Position numbers and translations under genes: made by a program. Shown here in pieces: positions 8,078 to 15,917 of a stretch of 18,900 nucleotides of DNA. The DNA comes from JANMZR01 sp031383555 (GTDB lineage: Bacteria > Bacteroidota > Bacteroidia > Cytophagales > Spirosomataceae): contig JANMZR010000120.1 in the NCBI GenBank assembly GCA_031383555.1, positions 1 through 18,900 of the forward strand, written 5' to 3'. The notes under the pieces were generated by a model. It saw only the letters and a program-made list of their open reading frames with translations. It made no database searches and was not told where the DNA came from. How positions within the stretch are numbered: position 1 is the stretch's first letter; each line of letters begins with the position of its first letter.

Positions 8078-8338
8078 ATGACAATGACATTTACCCAAAT
8101 TTTAATTGAAATAGTTGGCTGGACAGGCTCTGTACTTATTATTGGTGCCTATGCATTAAATTTGAATGGCAAATTAGAAGCAAACGATTTGAGGTATATT
8201 TGGGCAAATATAATCGGCGCTGTATTTTTTATGATTAATTCCTATACGCATGGCGCCATGCCATCGGTAGTTGTAAATATTGTGTGGATTGGCTTTGCAG
8301 TGAATTCAATAATAAAAATTAGAAACCAAAAAGAGTGA
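8078..8338 (+). CDS. Small membrane protein, CBU_0592-like family
   Basis: 86 residues with three predicted membrane helices at about 7-28, 39-57 and 62-80. The start of helix 1 (EIVGWTGSVLIIGAYALN), the NIIGAVFFMINSY helix and the PSVVVNIVW motif match the family annotated as CBU_0592-type membrane proteins, whose role is unknown. Two Met codons (8078, 8084) could start it. Its TGA overlaps the GTG of the next gene (GTGA at 8335-8338), suggesting translational coupling. Confidence 0.65.
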   Translation: MTMTFTQILIEIVGWTGSVLIIGAYALNLNGKLEANDLRYIWANIIGAVFFMINSYTHGAMPSVVVNIVWIGFAVNSIIKIRNQKE

Positions 8339-9399
8339 ATAAGAAAGCTATCGAACTAGAACCAGCTTCAAAAATAAAATTGAGGAAAATTATTTTTTTA
8401 CTTTTTTTGTGTTTTTACCAATTTAATCTTTTGGCACAAAATAAAATCGATATCCTTTGTGAAAGTAAAGGCTTGTCTTTAAGGGGCTTATCTGTAATTT
8501 CAGACAAAACATTTTGGGTATCAGGCAATAATGGAAAAGTTGGTAAATCAATTGATGGAGGTGTAACTATTGAATGGACAACTGTAAAAGGATTTGAGAA
8601 ATCTGATTTCCGAGATATTGAAGCTTTTGATTCAAGCACTGCAATTATCATGGCAATTGCTGAGCCAGCCTATATTTTGAAGACTATTGATGGCGGAAAA
8701 AATTGGAAAATAGTATACGAAAATAACCAAAAAGGAATGTTTTTGGATGCTATGGATTTTACCACCCCAACACAAAAAGGGAGAAATGGAAGTGGAATAG
8801 TAATTGGAGATGCAATTGATGGAAAAATATTTTTGGCGAAAACGGTTGATGGAGGCGATACTTGGCAAGAAATGGATTCAAAACCTGTCTCAATAGAACA
8901 GGAAGGCTGTTTTGCCAGTAGTGGAACGAATATTGTTTTAAGAAAAAATGTTTATTATTTTGTAACAGGTGGTAAAAATTCTCGCTTTTTCAGGAATGGA
9001 AATTCTGTTCAAATTCCAATTATTCAAGGCTTTGAAACAACAGGTGCCAACTCAATAGCTGTTTCGAATACTGGTAAAGATATTGTAATTGTTGGGGGTG
9101 ATTTTAACAAAAAAGAAAGCTCCACCGATAATTGTGTTATTAGTAAAAACGGAGGAAAATCATTTGAAAAGTCAATAAATAATCCAAATGGTTATAGAAG
9201 TTGTGTGGAATTTATCGGCAAAAATACTACAATTGCCTGTGGCCTGAATGGTGTGGATATTTCTAAAGACAAAGGACTTAACTGGTTGAATATCAGTAAT
9301 GAAAGCTTTCATGTATGCCAAAAATCTCCAAATGGTAAAGTGATTTATTTTGCTGGATCGAATGGAAGAATTGGAAAATTAGTTTCAAATTTAAAATAA
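8335..9399 (+). CDS. Secreted Asp-box (BNR/Ycf48-like) beta-propeller protein
   Basis: 354 residues. After a basic N-terminal stretch, a hydrophobic segment (19-33) ending in LLAQ predicts export. Five Asp-box-type hairpins can be read, each [ST]-x-[DN]-x-G-x-[TNS]-[WF]-like: SIDGG (72), TIDGGKNW (117), TVDGGDTW (170), SKNGGKSF (270) and SKDKGLNW (310). The spacing fits a beta-propeller like the Ycf48/HCF136 fold. Bacteroidota homologues are often labelled 'oxidoreductase' without evidence for catalysis. The GTG at 8335 overlaps the previous stop. A TTG at 8380 (starting LRKIIFLLF) would give a more usual signal peptide, so the start is uncertain. It is probably co-transcribed with the two genes before it. 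Confidence 0.8.
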   Translation: MNKKAIELEPASKIKLRKIIFLLFLCFYQFNLLAQNKIDILCESKGLSLRGLSVISDKTFWVSGNNGKVGKSIDGGVTIEWTTVKGFEKSDFRDIEAFDSSTAIIMAIAEPAYILKTIDGGKNWKIVYENNQKGMFLDAMDFTTPTQKGRNGSGIVIGDAIDGKIFLAKTVDGGDTWQEMDSKPVSIEQEGCFASSGTNIVLRKNVYYFVTGGKNSRFFRNGNSVQIPIIQGFETTGANSIAVSNTGKDIVIVGGDFNKKESSTDNCVISKNGGKSFEKSINNPNGYRSCVEFIGKNTTIACGLNGVDISKDKGLNWLNISNESFHVCQKSPNGKVIYFAGSNGRIGKLVSNLK

Positions 9400-9475
9400 A
9401 AAAATACAGAACTTTTTAGTATTATATCATCTCTCTTATAAATTAATTCCACATTTCTTTATGCTCAAATTTCAA

Positions 9476-9944
9476 TTATTTATCTTCCTCAATTAAATTT
9501 ATATATTTTTCTATAAATTCAGAGGTTTTGTCAAGAAGTCTCAAGTATTATTTAATTGTCCTTATAATTCCGTTTACTTTTAACTGGCAACCATGTACAT
9601 TTTTAATCATTTGAATTTCTGCATCTTTTTTCTTGAGTTCTTCTTTATCTGGTGTTAGGATATTAAAAGGTTGGCAAGGAAAACCAGCTGTTAATTCATA
9701 TTGGTTGGGTACAATATCTAAATTTAGCTTGATAATATCACCAAAAGGAACTTCATCAAAATTATGTTCATAAGTTTTTTGTGCCCAATAATTATATTCT
9801 GATGTAAAAACAACATTTACTTTTAGCTTCTTGCTTTGGAATTCTAAATCCTCCAATTCCAGCAAATAAATCTATAAATGTAAAATCATAATCTGTTATT
9901 AGCGGGAAAGGAATGTCAAATTTAGGTGGGGTGGTTACTGGATT
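9476..9944 (-). pseudogene. Decayed C5 cytosine DNA methyltransferase (Dcm type)
   Basis: Two minus-strand frames carry one gene. Frame A (9944 to about 9830) encodes ...FDIPFPLITDYDFTFIDL followed by FAGIGGFR, the motif I of C5 methyltransferases (9878-9843). A frameshift near 9820-9845 moves the sequence to frame B, which continues VVFTSEYNYWAQKTYEHNF, FGDI and then the catalytic AGFPCQPFN (motif IV; Cys codon at 9676-9674). After PCQPFN the family sequence is lost: the next ~37 residues are unrecognised, an in-frame TAA follows (9550-9548), and 23 more residues precede the final TAA (9478-9476). A TGA (9947-9945) closes frame A upstream, so the native start is missing too. Motifs VI-X are absent. 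This is a relic of a restriction-modification or orphan methyltransferase. No partner nuclease is visible. Confidence 0.85.
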
Positions 9945-10051
9945 TCAGTAGTAAAAAAAACATTGATTTTATTTTTAAGATATTCATTTTTTCCATTTTC
10001 GAAAATATTTTTTTTTGGTTTTATTAATAATTTGGCACTAACCCAATACTA

Positions 10052-10118
10052 ACTTGTTTGTATTTTATACTGTTAAATGTAAAATATTTTTTTTAAAATA
10101 CAAACTTATTTGTATTGA
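10052..10118. repeat. Inverted and direct repeats around TTTGTATT
   Basis: A 12-bp perfect inverted repeat, GTTTGTATTTTA (10056-10067) and TAAAATACAAAC (10094-10105). There is also a direct repeat of the same motif, ACTTGTTTGTATT (10052-10064) and ACTTATTTGTATT (10104-10116, one mismatch). Three copies of one element just upstream of a promoter suggest a binding site for a regulator. Confidence 0.5.
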
Positions 10119-10146
10119 ATAGGCCTCCCATCAAGCACTAATTTTG
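10115..10146 (+). promoter_or_regulatory. Promoter of the serine hydrolase gene
   Basis: TTG (10115-10117), a 21-bp spacer, then TAATTTTG (10139-10146), an exact TAnnTTTG match. Transcription would begin near 10152, giving a leader of about 80 bases before the ATG at 10234. Confidence 0.5.
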
Positions 10147-10233
10147 TGTTGTCAAAAAAAATATGGAAACCAGACTTCAAATTTTTATTGTCAAATAGAT
10201 AAGAATTATTTAAACTCAAAAAAAGAATATCAA

Positions 10234-11502
10234 ATGAAAACTTTATCAAAAAAAGCAATTTTAATTTTAACATTTTTTGTACTATTGTTTGGCTTTAGCT
10301 CATGCAACGATGAATTTCTTGAACCAAAAGCACCAAAATCAATTTTAGGCAGTGAAAATCTTAAAATCTCCGGTGACATTACATCCATTCAATTTGATCC
10401 AGCCCTTTTTGCAACTAAAATAGAAAATCGACTAGATGGCCAAGTGCCTGGGTATGCCTATTGCATTATCAAAAACGGACAAGTTGTTGCCCAAAAAGGT
10501 AAAGGTGATGCACGTTATTCAGTAGATTCGCCAGCACGTTTATATTCTGGTAATGAAATTCAGGATATTGCCAGTACTACAAAGTATGTAACAGCCTTAC
10601 TTACAATGAAGCTTTTGGATAGGACAGGGTTGCCAATAGATTTGTCTTTAGAAAGAAGGGTAAGTAATTATTTGCCTAAGTTTTTTAGCCCTTCTATCGA
10701 CTTCAGAAAAGTTACTTTTCGTGACCTTTTGGCTCATACAAGTGGCATAATAAATTATGGAAGTAGTTTTTCTGATATTCAAAAAACTGCAGAAAATGGG
10801 ATCAATGAAACCACTGATGTCAATCCTTTGCCATCGCCAAAGCCATTTGGACAATACGACTATCAAAATATCAATTATATAATGCTTCGTTATGCTGTTG
10901 TATATTTGGCCGCTACCCAAAATCCTGCAATAGCATACAGTTTAATCGAAAGCAAAAACCCAGGACCCAACGAAAAAGCCATTTTAAATCTGACAATTTC
11001 AAATTGGTTTCGTAAATTGATTCGAGAAGAAATATGCCAGCCAGCTCTTATTGCTGACTGGAATAGTGTAGATTTTAAAGCCTGGGGCATATCTGATAAT
11101 CAAAATGTGAAATATTATAATTCAGTAAACTCAAATGTGGCTGGTTATGACAGCGGGGATCATCTCATTGATGCAGCTGGAGCTGGTGGTTTGAAACTTA
11201 GTGCAAGACAATTAGCACAAATAGTAGGAGCAGCAAGGGCAGGTTTAATTATGAAAACATCACTTTTAAATAAAATGAAATTGGGCGATGGCTTTGGAAA
11301 TCAGATCGGATTTGACGATGCCTATTCTCGATCTCATGGCAAATATTATCATAAAAATGGCTCAGGAGCAGGCAATGCTGTACTGCTTGATTTTGATGGA
11401 ACTGGAGTAAATGTACAGTTAGCGATTACAACCAATAAAAAAAGCACTGATGTAGCCAATACTAAAGTTTGGGCAGATTTATTTGATCAGTCTTGGAAAT
11501 AA
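10234..11502 (+). CDS. Serine hydrolase lipoprotein, class C beta-lactamase family
   Basis: 422 residues from the ATG at 10234, chosen because MKTLSKKAILILTFFVLLF followed by GFSSC (Cys24) is a lipoprotein signal; the frame is open further upstream but without signal character. Motifs of the beta-lactamase/D-Ala-D-Ala carboxypeptidase fold are in order: nucleophile STTK (114-117), LLAHTSGI (165-172), Tyr motif YQN (210-212) and HKNG (373-376) in place of KTG. The fold covers penicillin-binding proteins, esterases and peptidases, so the substrate is not known; peptidoglycan or peptide hydrolysis at the cell surface is plausible. It stands alone, with its own promoter and a palindrome 30 bases after the stop. 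Confidence 0.87.
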   Translation: MKTLSKKAILILTFFVLLFGFSSCNDEFLEPKAPKSILGSENLKISGDITSIQFDPALFATKIENRLDGQVPGYAYCIIKNGQVVAQKGKGDARYSVDSPARLYSGNEIQDIASTTKYVTALLTMKLLDRTGLPIDLSLERRVSNYLPKFFSPSIDFRKVTFRDLLAHTSGIINYGSSFSDIQKTAENGINETTDVNPLPSPKPFGQYDYQNINYIMLRYAVVYLAATQNPAIAYSLIESKNPGPNEKAILNLTISNWFRKLIREEICQPALIADWNSVDFKAWGISDNQNVKYYNSVNSNVAGYDSGDHLIDAAGAGGLKLSARQLAQIVGAARAGLIMKTSLLNKMKLGDGFGNQIGFDDAYSRSHGKYYHKNGSGAGNAVLLDFDGTGVNVQLAITTNKKSTDVANTKVWADLFDQSWK

Positions 11503-11531
11503 AATGTTTATAATTTTTTATTAATAAAAAC

Positions 11532-11571
11532 ACAACACGTCGGCAAGGTTTAAACCTTGCCGACGTGTTGT
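11532..11571. repeat. Perfect 40-bp palindrome
   Basis: 20-base arms with no spacer: ACAACACGTCGGCAAGGTTT at 11532-11551 and its exact reverse complement at 11552-11571. It is markedly GC-richer than the surrounding DNA. It lies 30 bases after the serine hydrolase stop. No T run follows on either strand, so a simple intrinsic terminator is doubtful; an interspersed palindromic (REP-like) element that also ends transcripts is possible. Confidence 0.9.
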
Positions 11572-11713
11572 TATTATAGTATTATGATAAATGAATAGCT
11601 AAATAGCTTTAGGGGACGTATAAAAATTCAAATTTGAAATTTTAAAAACGAAAATAGATAAAACAATAGCTGCACTTTTAAAAATAATTATTAAAAATTT
11701 CATCCAAAATTTT

Positions 11714-13078
11714 CTACCTTCTCCAATTCAACTTATTCACATTTTCACCTATTTTTTTACCCTCAGCTAGGCCAACTTCATTATCGTATTTTGTATGAAT
11801 ACCTCCATAAAACCGGCTCATTGCCGACTCCTCTGCTGCTTGCCAAAATGATTCGAATTTTCTTGACTTATATTCAATATTACGAAAAACGTCTTTTTCT
11901 CTGAGTATATGAGAGTTGTCAGTAAACGCATAATTTTTGCCAAATAAAGCCTGCAATACTGTTGCCGATGATGCACCTTGAACAGAATGTCCAGAATAAA
12001 ATGCAGGAAATGGTGGCTCAGGCCAAAACTGTATGAATGATGGATTTATATTTGAGCGAATATAAGTTGAAGGCCGCTCGCAATGGTATTTGAATTTGGC
12101 TTTCCAACAATTAATAAACGCATCTGCCACTGAAATGCCAACTCGGGCATAAGTTTCGGCTGCACTAAAAAGGTCTAGATTTTTATTTGTAATAACTTGA
12201 TTTGCAAGACTGTATGAGTGGCCAGGTGGTGTAAATGTTTCAGTCGGGTCATCGCCCCACCAAGCTGCTATTTCCTTTTCAGATTGTGTTAACCTAATAT
12301 TCTTTTGATAAACATCATCCATCATTTTATAATATTCTGAGGTATTCACACGAGAATACTTAAGCATATCAGGTATTGGAATATTACTATTTTCGGGCAC
12401 GAAAGTTCTGTTTTTCCCCCAAAATGGATGCAATGGATACAGGCTTACAACTTGGCCATTCAAAGGGGGAATCCAATACGATTGCCCCATTGGAAATGAA
12501 TAAGTAGCCTCGAAATTTCTATTATAGCCTTGGTAGCCACCATCAGTTTTGGACCATTCAAAAATTGCCTCAGCAACTGATTTTCCGTATGCTAATGATC
12601 TATCCGTTTCCTCGGGCTTTGTGTTGTCTTTATAGGCTGTAAAGAGTGCGGTTTCTAATGAATCTATTCTTATAATTCTCTCAGGTTCGGCATATTCAAA
12701 TAGTTTTTTAAGCATAAAAGCTTGACCAGCGTTCATTGCTATAATATAGTTATAAGAAGTGCCTCTCATGGGTTTTGGTAAAATAGGCAAATCATTCAAT
12801 TGTGTGGCCATTGAAATATGTTTGGTGCTGCCATTAACTACGGTTTCATACATAGTTAGTCCCATGTAGCCCAAAGCTCTAGAACCATAAGTGGGTGTTG
12901 TTGTGGCGAGTTTAGTCATGGTTTTTAGGGTCATTTCTCCCCATTTTACAGCAGCAATTGAGTTGGGTAATTCAATTGGTTCTGGATCAATCATAATTGG
13001 ATTGGGTTCTATTTCTTTTTTGCAAGAGAAAACCAATGTTCCAAATATAAAAAATAGTATATAATTGAATTTAGACAT
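11714..13078 (-). CDS. Vanadium-dependent haloperoxidase / PAP2-superfamily lipoprotein
   Basis: 454 residues with a lipoprotein signal (MSKFNYILFFIFGTLVFSC, Cys19). The three vanadate/phosphate-pocket motifs are complete: K-x6-RP as KFKYHCERP (328-336), SGH in PAFYSGHS (362-364), and SRx5Hx3D as SRFYGGIHTKYD (421-432). Predicted pocket ligands are Lys328, Arg335, Ser362, Gly363, His364 and Arg422, with His428 as the axial ligand. The usual Pro before SGH is Tyr here. The same pocket serves acid phosphatases, so halide oxidation is not proved, though the length and the K-x6-RP spacing favour the haloperoxidase branch common in Bacteroidota. Membrane-anchored at the cell envelope. It is 59 bp downstream of the helicase gene on the same strand. 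Confidence 0.85.
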   Translation of the reverse strand: MSKFNYILFFIFGTLVFSCKKEIEPNPIMIDPEPIELPNSIAAVKWGEMTLKTMTKLATTTPTYGSRALGYMGLTMYETVVNGSTKHISMATQLNDLPILPKPMRGTSYNYIIAMNAGQAFMLKKLFEYAEPERIIRIDSLETALFTAYKDNTKPEETDRSLAYGKSVAEAIFEWSKTDGGYQGYNRNFEATYSFPMGQSYWIPPLNGQVVSLYPLHPFWGKNRTFVPENSNIPIPDMLKYSRVNTSEYYKMMDDVYQKNIRLTQSEKEIAAWWGDDPTETFTPPGHSYSLANQVITNKNLDLFSAAETYARVGISVADAFINCWKAKFKYHCERPSTYIRSNINPSFIQFWPEPPFPAFYSGHSVQGASSATVLQALFGKNYAFTDNSHILREKDVFRNIEYKSRKFESFWQAAEESAMSRFYGGIHTKYDNEVGLAEGKKIGENVNKLNWRR

Positions 13079-13094
13079 TAATATATGTTTTTTT

Positions 13095-13102
13095 CAAAAT
13101 TA
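13095..13102 (-). promoter_or_regulatory. Candidate -7 element of the haloperoxidase gene
   Basis: TAATTTTG on the minus strand, an exact consensus match, 16 bases before the ATG at 13078. No TTG at 19-21 bp upstream. Confidence 0.3.
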
Positions 13103-13137
13103 AATAATTTTTTGGCAATAGATTACTATTTTTGATT

Positions 13138-15045
13138 TTATGGTTGATCCATTGTTTCCCAGGCCGATTTATAGCCGTTTTTTGCTTCAACATATTCTAT
13201 AAAGCCATTATAAAAAGTTGATGATGAAAGTGTTGCACTATCACCAATTACAATTAGTTTTTTACGAGCTCTAGTCATGGCTACATTCATGCGACGTATA
13301 TCAGATAAAAATCCGATTTCATTTTTAGTATTTGACCGTACCAATGATATACACACGATATCACGCTCTTGCCCCTGAAAACTATCTATTGTATTTACGC
13401 TTATATTTGATTTATATTGTTCATAATTAAGTAGTTGTGAAATATTATCTTTCAAAAATTCAACTTGCTTTTTATAGGGAGAAATAATTGCAATGGAAAA
13501 GCTGTTCCGAATTTGATTAACATTTAGATAATTGCCTAAATATTTTATTAATAAATTCCCTTCCTCAGGATTAGTACTTGAAGTGCCCTCCAATTTCTCT
13601 TCAAAACTACAGCCTGCAGTATCGATAAATTCTACTGGTTGGTCGCCTTGATAAATAAGATGGGTTTTTACTGAAATATCCGCCATTAATTTATTTTCAT
13701 AAAATACTTTTGAAGAATATTCCATTATAGCGGAATGCATTCGGTATTGCATGTCCAAAAGACTAACTGCATTAGGATGCAATTCAATGCACCTCTCAAA
13801 TAAGGTTTTCTCTAAACCAGCTTTTGCTGCTTCTTGACTTTTTATAGTGGGCGATAGCTGGCAATGGTCACCAGTCAATATTAATTTGTCAGCTTTCAAA
13901 ATCGGAATCCAACTGGCTGGCTCAAGTGCCTGGCCAGCTTCGTCTATCACAACTGCCTGATAATTAAGCTTTTCTATTGAATGATGATTGGAGCCTACTA
14001 AGGTTGCTGTAATAACCTGAACTTTCGAAAATAGATCATCAATAATGTATTGCTCACCTTTTTCTACTTCTTTGAGTATTTTATGGGCTTCATCAAATAG
14101 CGCTTTTCGTTGGTCTCGCTCGGATTTACCAAAATGACGCTTGTATTTATGTGCCATATTTTTGTATTCCGAAGCCTGCTTTTTGAGCTTTTTTGAATCT
14201 TTTATGGATGGGTGATTTTGTATTTTTCCATCCAATGTAAGGGATAATAATTTCTCTGAAACTCTTGTTGGATTCCCTATTCTTATCACGTTAAGCCCCA
14301 CCAAATCCAGTTTTTCAGTGAGTAAGTCAACGGCGGTATTGGACGGTGCTACCACTAAAATAGGCTTTGGATTACTTTCTGCTAAGGTCTTAATTGCTTG
14401 TACGATTGTAGTAGTTTTGCCTGTGCCTGGTGGGCCATGTACAATGGCTAACTCATTCGCATTCAGTATTTTATTTACTGCCAGATTTTGCGAATCATTC
14501 AATTTTTGATTTGAATAATTTGCAATTTCGGATTTAAAACTTGGTGACTTTTCACCAATTAAAATCTCAATTAATTCTTTTTGTTGTGAATTTTCCTCTT
14601 TCGAAATTACTTTATCAGCCGATTTTATGGCTGTAAACATTTCATCATAACTTTTATCATCAAAAAGTAGTTCTATTCCCAACTTTCCATCCCTCGTCCA
14701 ATCGGGCAATTCGTCATCTTTTATACTTATTTTTAGTCTATTGCCATTTACAAATTTGATTATAGCTTCTATCTTATCATTTGCCTTATCATGATTAGAA
14801 AATAAAAGGGCGGGCATTCCACCACGCATTTGGTCACCAGATTCGTTATTATTGTGTTTCTCAACTTCAACTGTCAGATATTCAGCTCGATCAAGCTCTT
14901 GCCCACGGATTGAGATTGGGTACCACACTATTCCTGCAGCACGTTTTTCGCTGATACTATGGTTTTCTGTTAGTGATTTATATAGCTCCTTATCTTCTTT
15001 ATATTCGATTTTTAAGATTTCAGCGAGTTTTTTAAAGTAATTCAT
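13138..15045 (-). CDS. Superfamily 1 DNA/RNA helicase, IGHMBP2/Upf1-like
   Basis: 635 residues from the ATG at 15045; a TTG two codons earlier is an unlikely start. ATP-driven 5'-3' helicase of the SF1B (Upf1-like) group. Motifs in order: an N-terminal beta-barrel region (1-150), Q-motif area LNDSQNLAV (182-190), Walker A GPPGTGKT (204-211), APSNTAVD (233-240), Walker B DEAG (368-371), GDHCQLSP (392-399), motif IV QYRM (433-436), motif V DSFQGQE (554-560) and motif VI MTRARKK (590-596). The insert at about 265-335 is Lys-rich and helical, like the stalk of the family. Bacterial members act on nucleic-acid metabolism in ways mostly not studied. No neighbours suggest a defence context. Confidence 0.92.
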   Translation of the reverse strand: MNYFKKLAEILKIEYKEDKELYKSLTENHSISEKRAAGIVWYPISIRGQELDRAEYLTVEVEKHNNNESGDQMRGGMPALLFSNHDKANDKIEAIIKFVNGNRLKISIKDDELPDWTRDGKLGIELLFDDKSYDEMFTAIKSADKVISKEENSQQKELIEILIGEKSPSFKSEIANYSNQKLNDSQNLAVNKILNANELAIVHGPPGTGKTTTIVQAIKTLAESNPKPILVVAPSNTAVDLLTEKLDLVGLNVIRIGNPTRVSEKLLSLTLDGKIQNHPSIKDSKKLKKQASEYKNMAHKYKRHFGKSERDQRKALFDEAHKILKEVEKGEQYIIDDLFSKVQVITATLVGSNHHSIEKLNYQAVVIDEAGQALEPASWIPILKADKLILTGDHCQLSPTIKSQEAAKAGLEKTLFERCIELHPNAVSLLDMQYRMHSAIMEYSSKVFYENKLMADISVKTHLIYQGDQPVEFIDTAGCSFEEKLEGTSSTNPEEGNLLIKYLGNYLNVNQIRNSFSIAIISPYKKQVEFLKDNISQLLNYEQYKSNISVNTIDSFQGQERDIVCISLVRSNTKNEIGFLSDIRRMNVAMTRARKKLIVIGDSATLSSSTFYNGFIEYVEAKNGYKSAWETMDQP

Positions 15046-15174
15046 ATACAAAAGTAATACTTTGATTTTTTAAATTTAAATTTGAAATATACCTCACTGC
15101 GTAGCTGTAATTTCGTTTTAATTGGAAAAATAATTTTTTCATTTGGATTACAAAATAATTACCAAGCTTTTTTA

Positions 15175-15794
15175 ATGAAAATTATAAATGTTTTTATTTT
15201 AGTTTCTATTTTTTCACAATCAATTTCATATTCTCAAAAATCAATTGAAATATTAAAAAATAATTTAAGTTATGACTTGATTTATAGCAAGGTATAAGTC
15301 TTTGAAGACAAAACCAATCAAAAGAATTTGGCTCAGATTAGAAAAGCCGAATTTTCTATTTATCTCGAAAACGCATTCAACAATGGCTATTCCGATTCCA
15401 AATTTGGTATCGAATTAAATTGAATAGCAAAGCCACCCATGAATGGTTTTTTGTGATTTTGGGCTCATTAATTAATAAAATTGAGTTTTTTGAAATAAAT
15501 TCAGATGAGAAAATTACAAAACGCCTTACTGGCGACCATTACCCTCATATTGAGCGTGAAATTGATAGTCCAGTTTTCGGTTTTATAGCATAAGAACTAA
15601 AAGTGATATTCCCAACAAATATAAAAGAAGATAAAGAAGGCTATCTTTCAGCCAGTTATGGTAGTTATGATCCAATGTTGGTTGAATCAATTAAAGCGTT
15701 AAAAACTTTAATTGACGAGCAAAAGAAATTAATTGAAAGCCATAATAATAGAATTTTTGCACTTGAAAATCAGATACAAGCGAGTTTGAAATAG
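15175..15794 (+). pseudogene. Broken tail-fibre / S74 endosialidase-chaperone-like gene
   Basis: Frame 1 starts MKIINVFILVSIFSQSISYS, a signal peptide, and runs to TAA (15295-15297). It then continues in gene-like sequence (VFEDKTNQKNLAQIRKAEF...) to TGA (15421-15423). Between about 15385 and 15420 the coding signal moves to frame 3: LNSKATHEWFFVILGSLINK..., RLTGDHYPHIERE, then GFIA-TAA-ELKVIFP (stop at 15591-15593), and on to GYLSASYGSYDPMLVESIKAL and a coiled-coil tail (IDEQKKLIESHNNRIFALENQ) ending at 15794. In intact proteins with the intramolecular chaperone of endosialidase domain the motif is GFIAQE, so the second TAA replaces a Gln codon. Two nonsense changes and a frameshift mark a pseudogene. 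The stretch between signal and chaperone domain is also short. Confidence 0.75.
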
Positions 15795-15813
15795 TTAAAA
15801 TCTAATTATTGAA

Positions 15814-15846
15814 AAACCCTATAAGTTTAAAATACTTATAGGGTTT
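15814..15846. repeat. 13-bp inverted repeat after the tail-fibre pseudogene
   Basis: AAACCCTATAAGT (15814-15826), 7-base loop, ACTTATAGGGTTT (15834-15846), perfect. Located 20 bases after the pseudogene stop. Terminator-like stem but no T run; it may be an old terminator of either gene. Confidence 0.55.
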
Positions 15847-15856
15847 CAATTCAAAA

Positions 15857-15876
15857 AATCACCCAAATAGGTGATT
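15857..15876. repeat. 7-bp stem-loop upstream of the second LytTR gene
   Basis: AATCACC (15857-15863), loop CAAATA, GGTGATT (15870-15876). It sits 42 bases before the LytTR ATG, so an operator or leader hairpin is possible. Confidence 0.35.
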
Positions 15877-15917
15877 GACTTATATATAATTATTTATGAA
15901 ATTTGATAAAAAATAAC

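Larger units (their letters stand above)
9945..10233. other. Intergenic region upstream of the serine hydrolase
   Basis: AT-rich DNA with poly-T stretches, no gene seen. It holds the repeat cluster at 10052-10118 and a probable promoter (10115-10146). The frame of the downstream gene is open back to 10144, but that extension overlaps the promoter and has no signal-peptide character. Confidence 0.6.

Noticed and set aside
11627..11638. 12-bp palindrome TTCAAATTTGAA
   Set aside because: Short and AT-rich; expected by chance in this background and not placed at a promoter.
13138..15045. Helicase as part of a defence island with the methyltransferase relic
   Set aside because: The two are more than 3 kb apart with unrelated genes between, and no nuclease or other defence gene is present.
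15049..15056. TACTTTTG on the minus strand as a helicase promoter
   Set aside because: It matches the -7 consensus but ends three bases before the start codon, which would leave no leader, and no -33 TTG is present.
15295..15593. TAA read as Gln (stop-codon reassignment), since more than one TAA stands where a Gln would fit
   Set aside because: Intact genes in the same window end with TAA at the proper family C-terminus (for example guaA at 1255-1257), and a frameshift is also present. Ordinary C-to-T decay explains it.
15896..15913. Short leader ORF (MKFDKK) before the second LytTR gene
   Set aside because: Six codons with no regulatory residue pattern and no attenuator arrangement after it.
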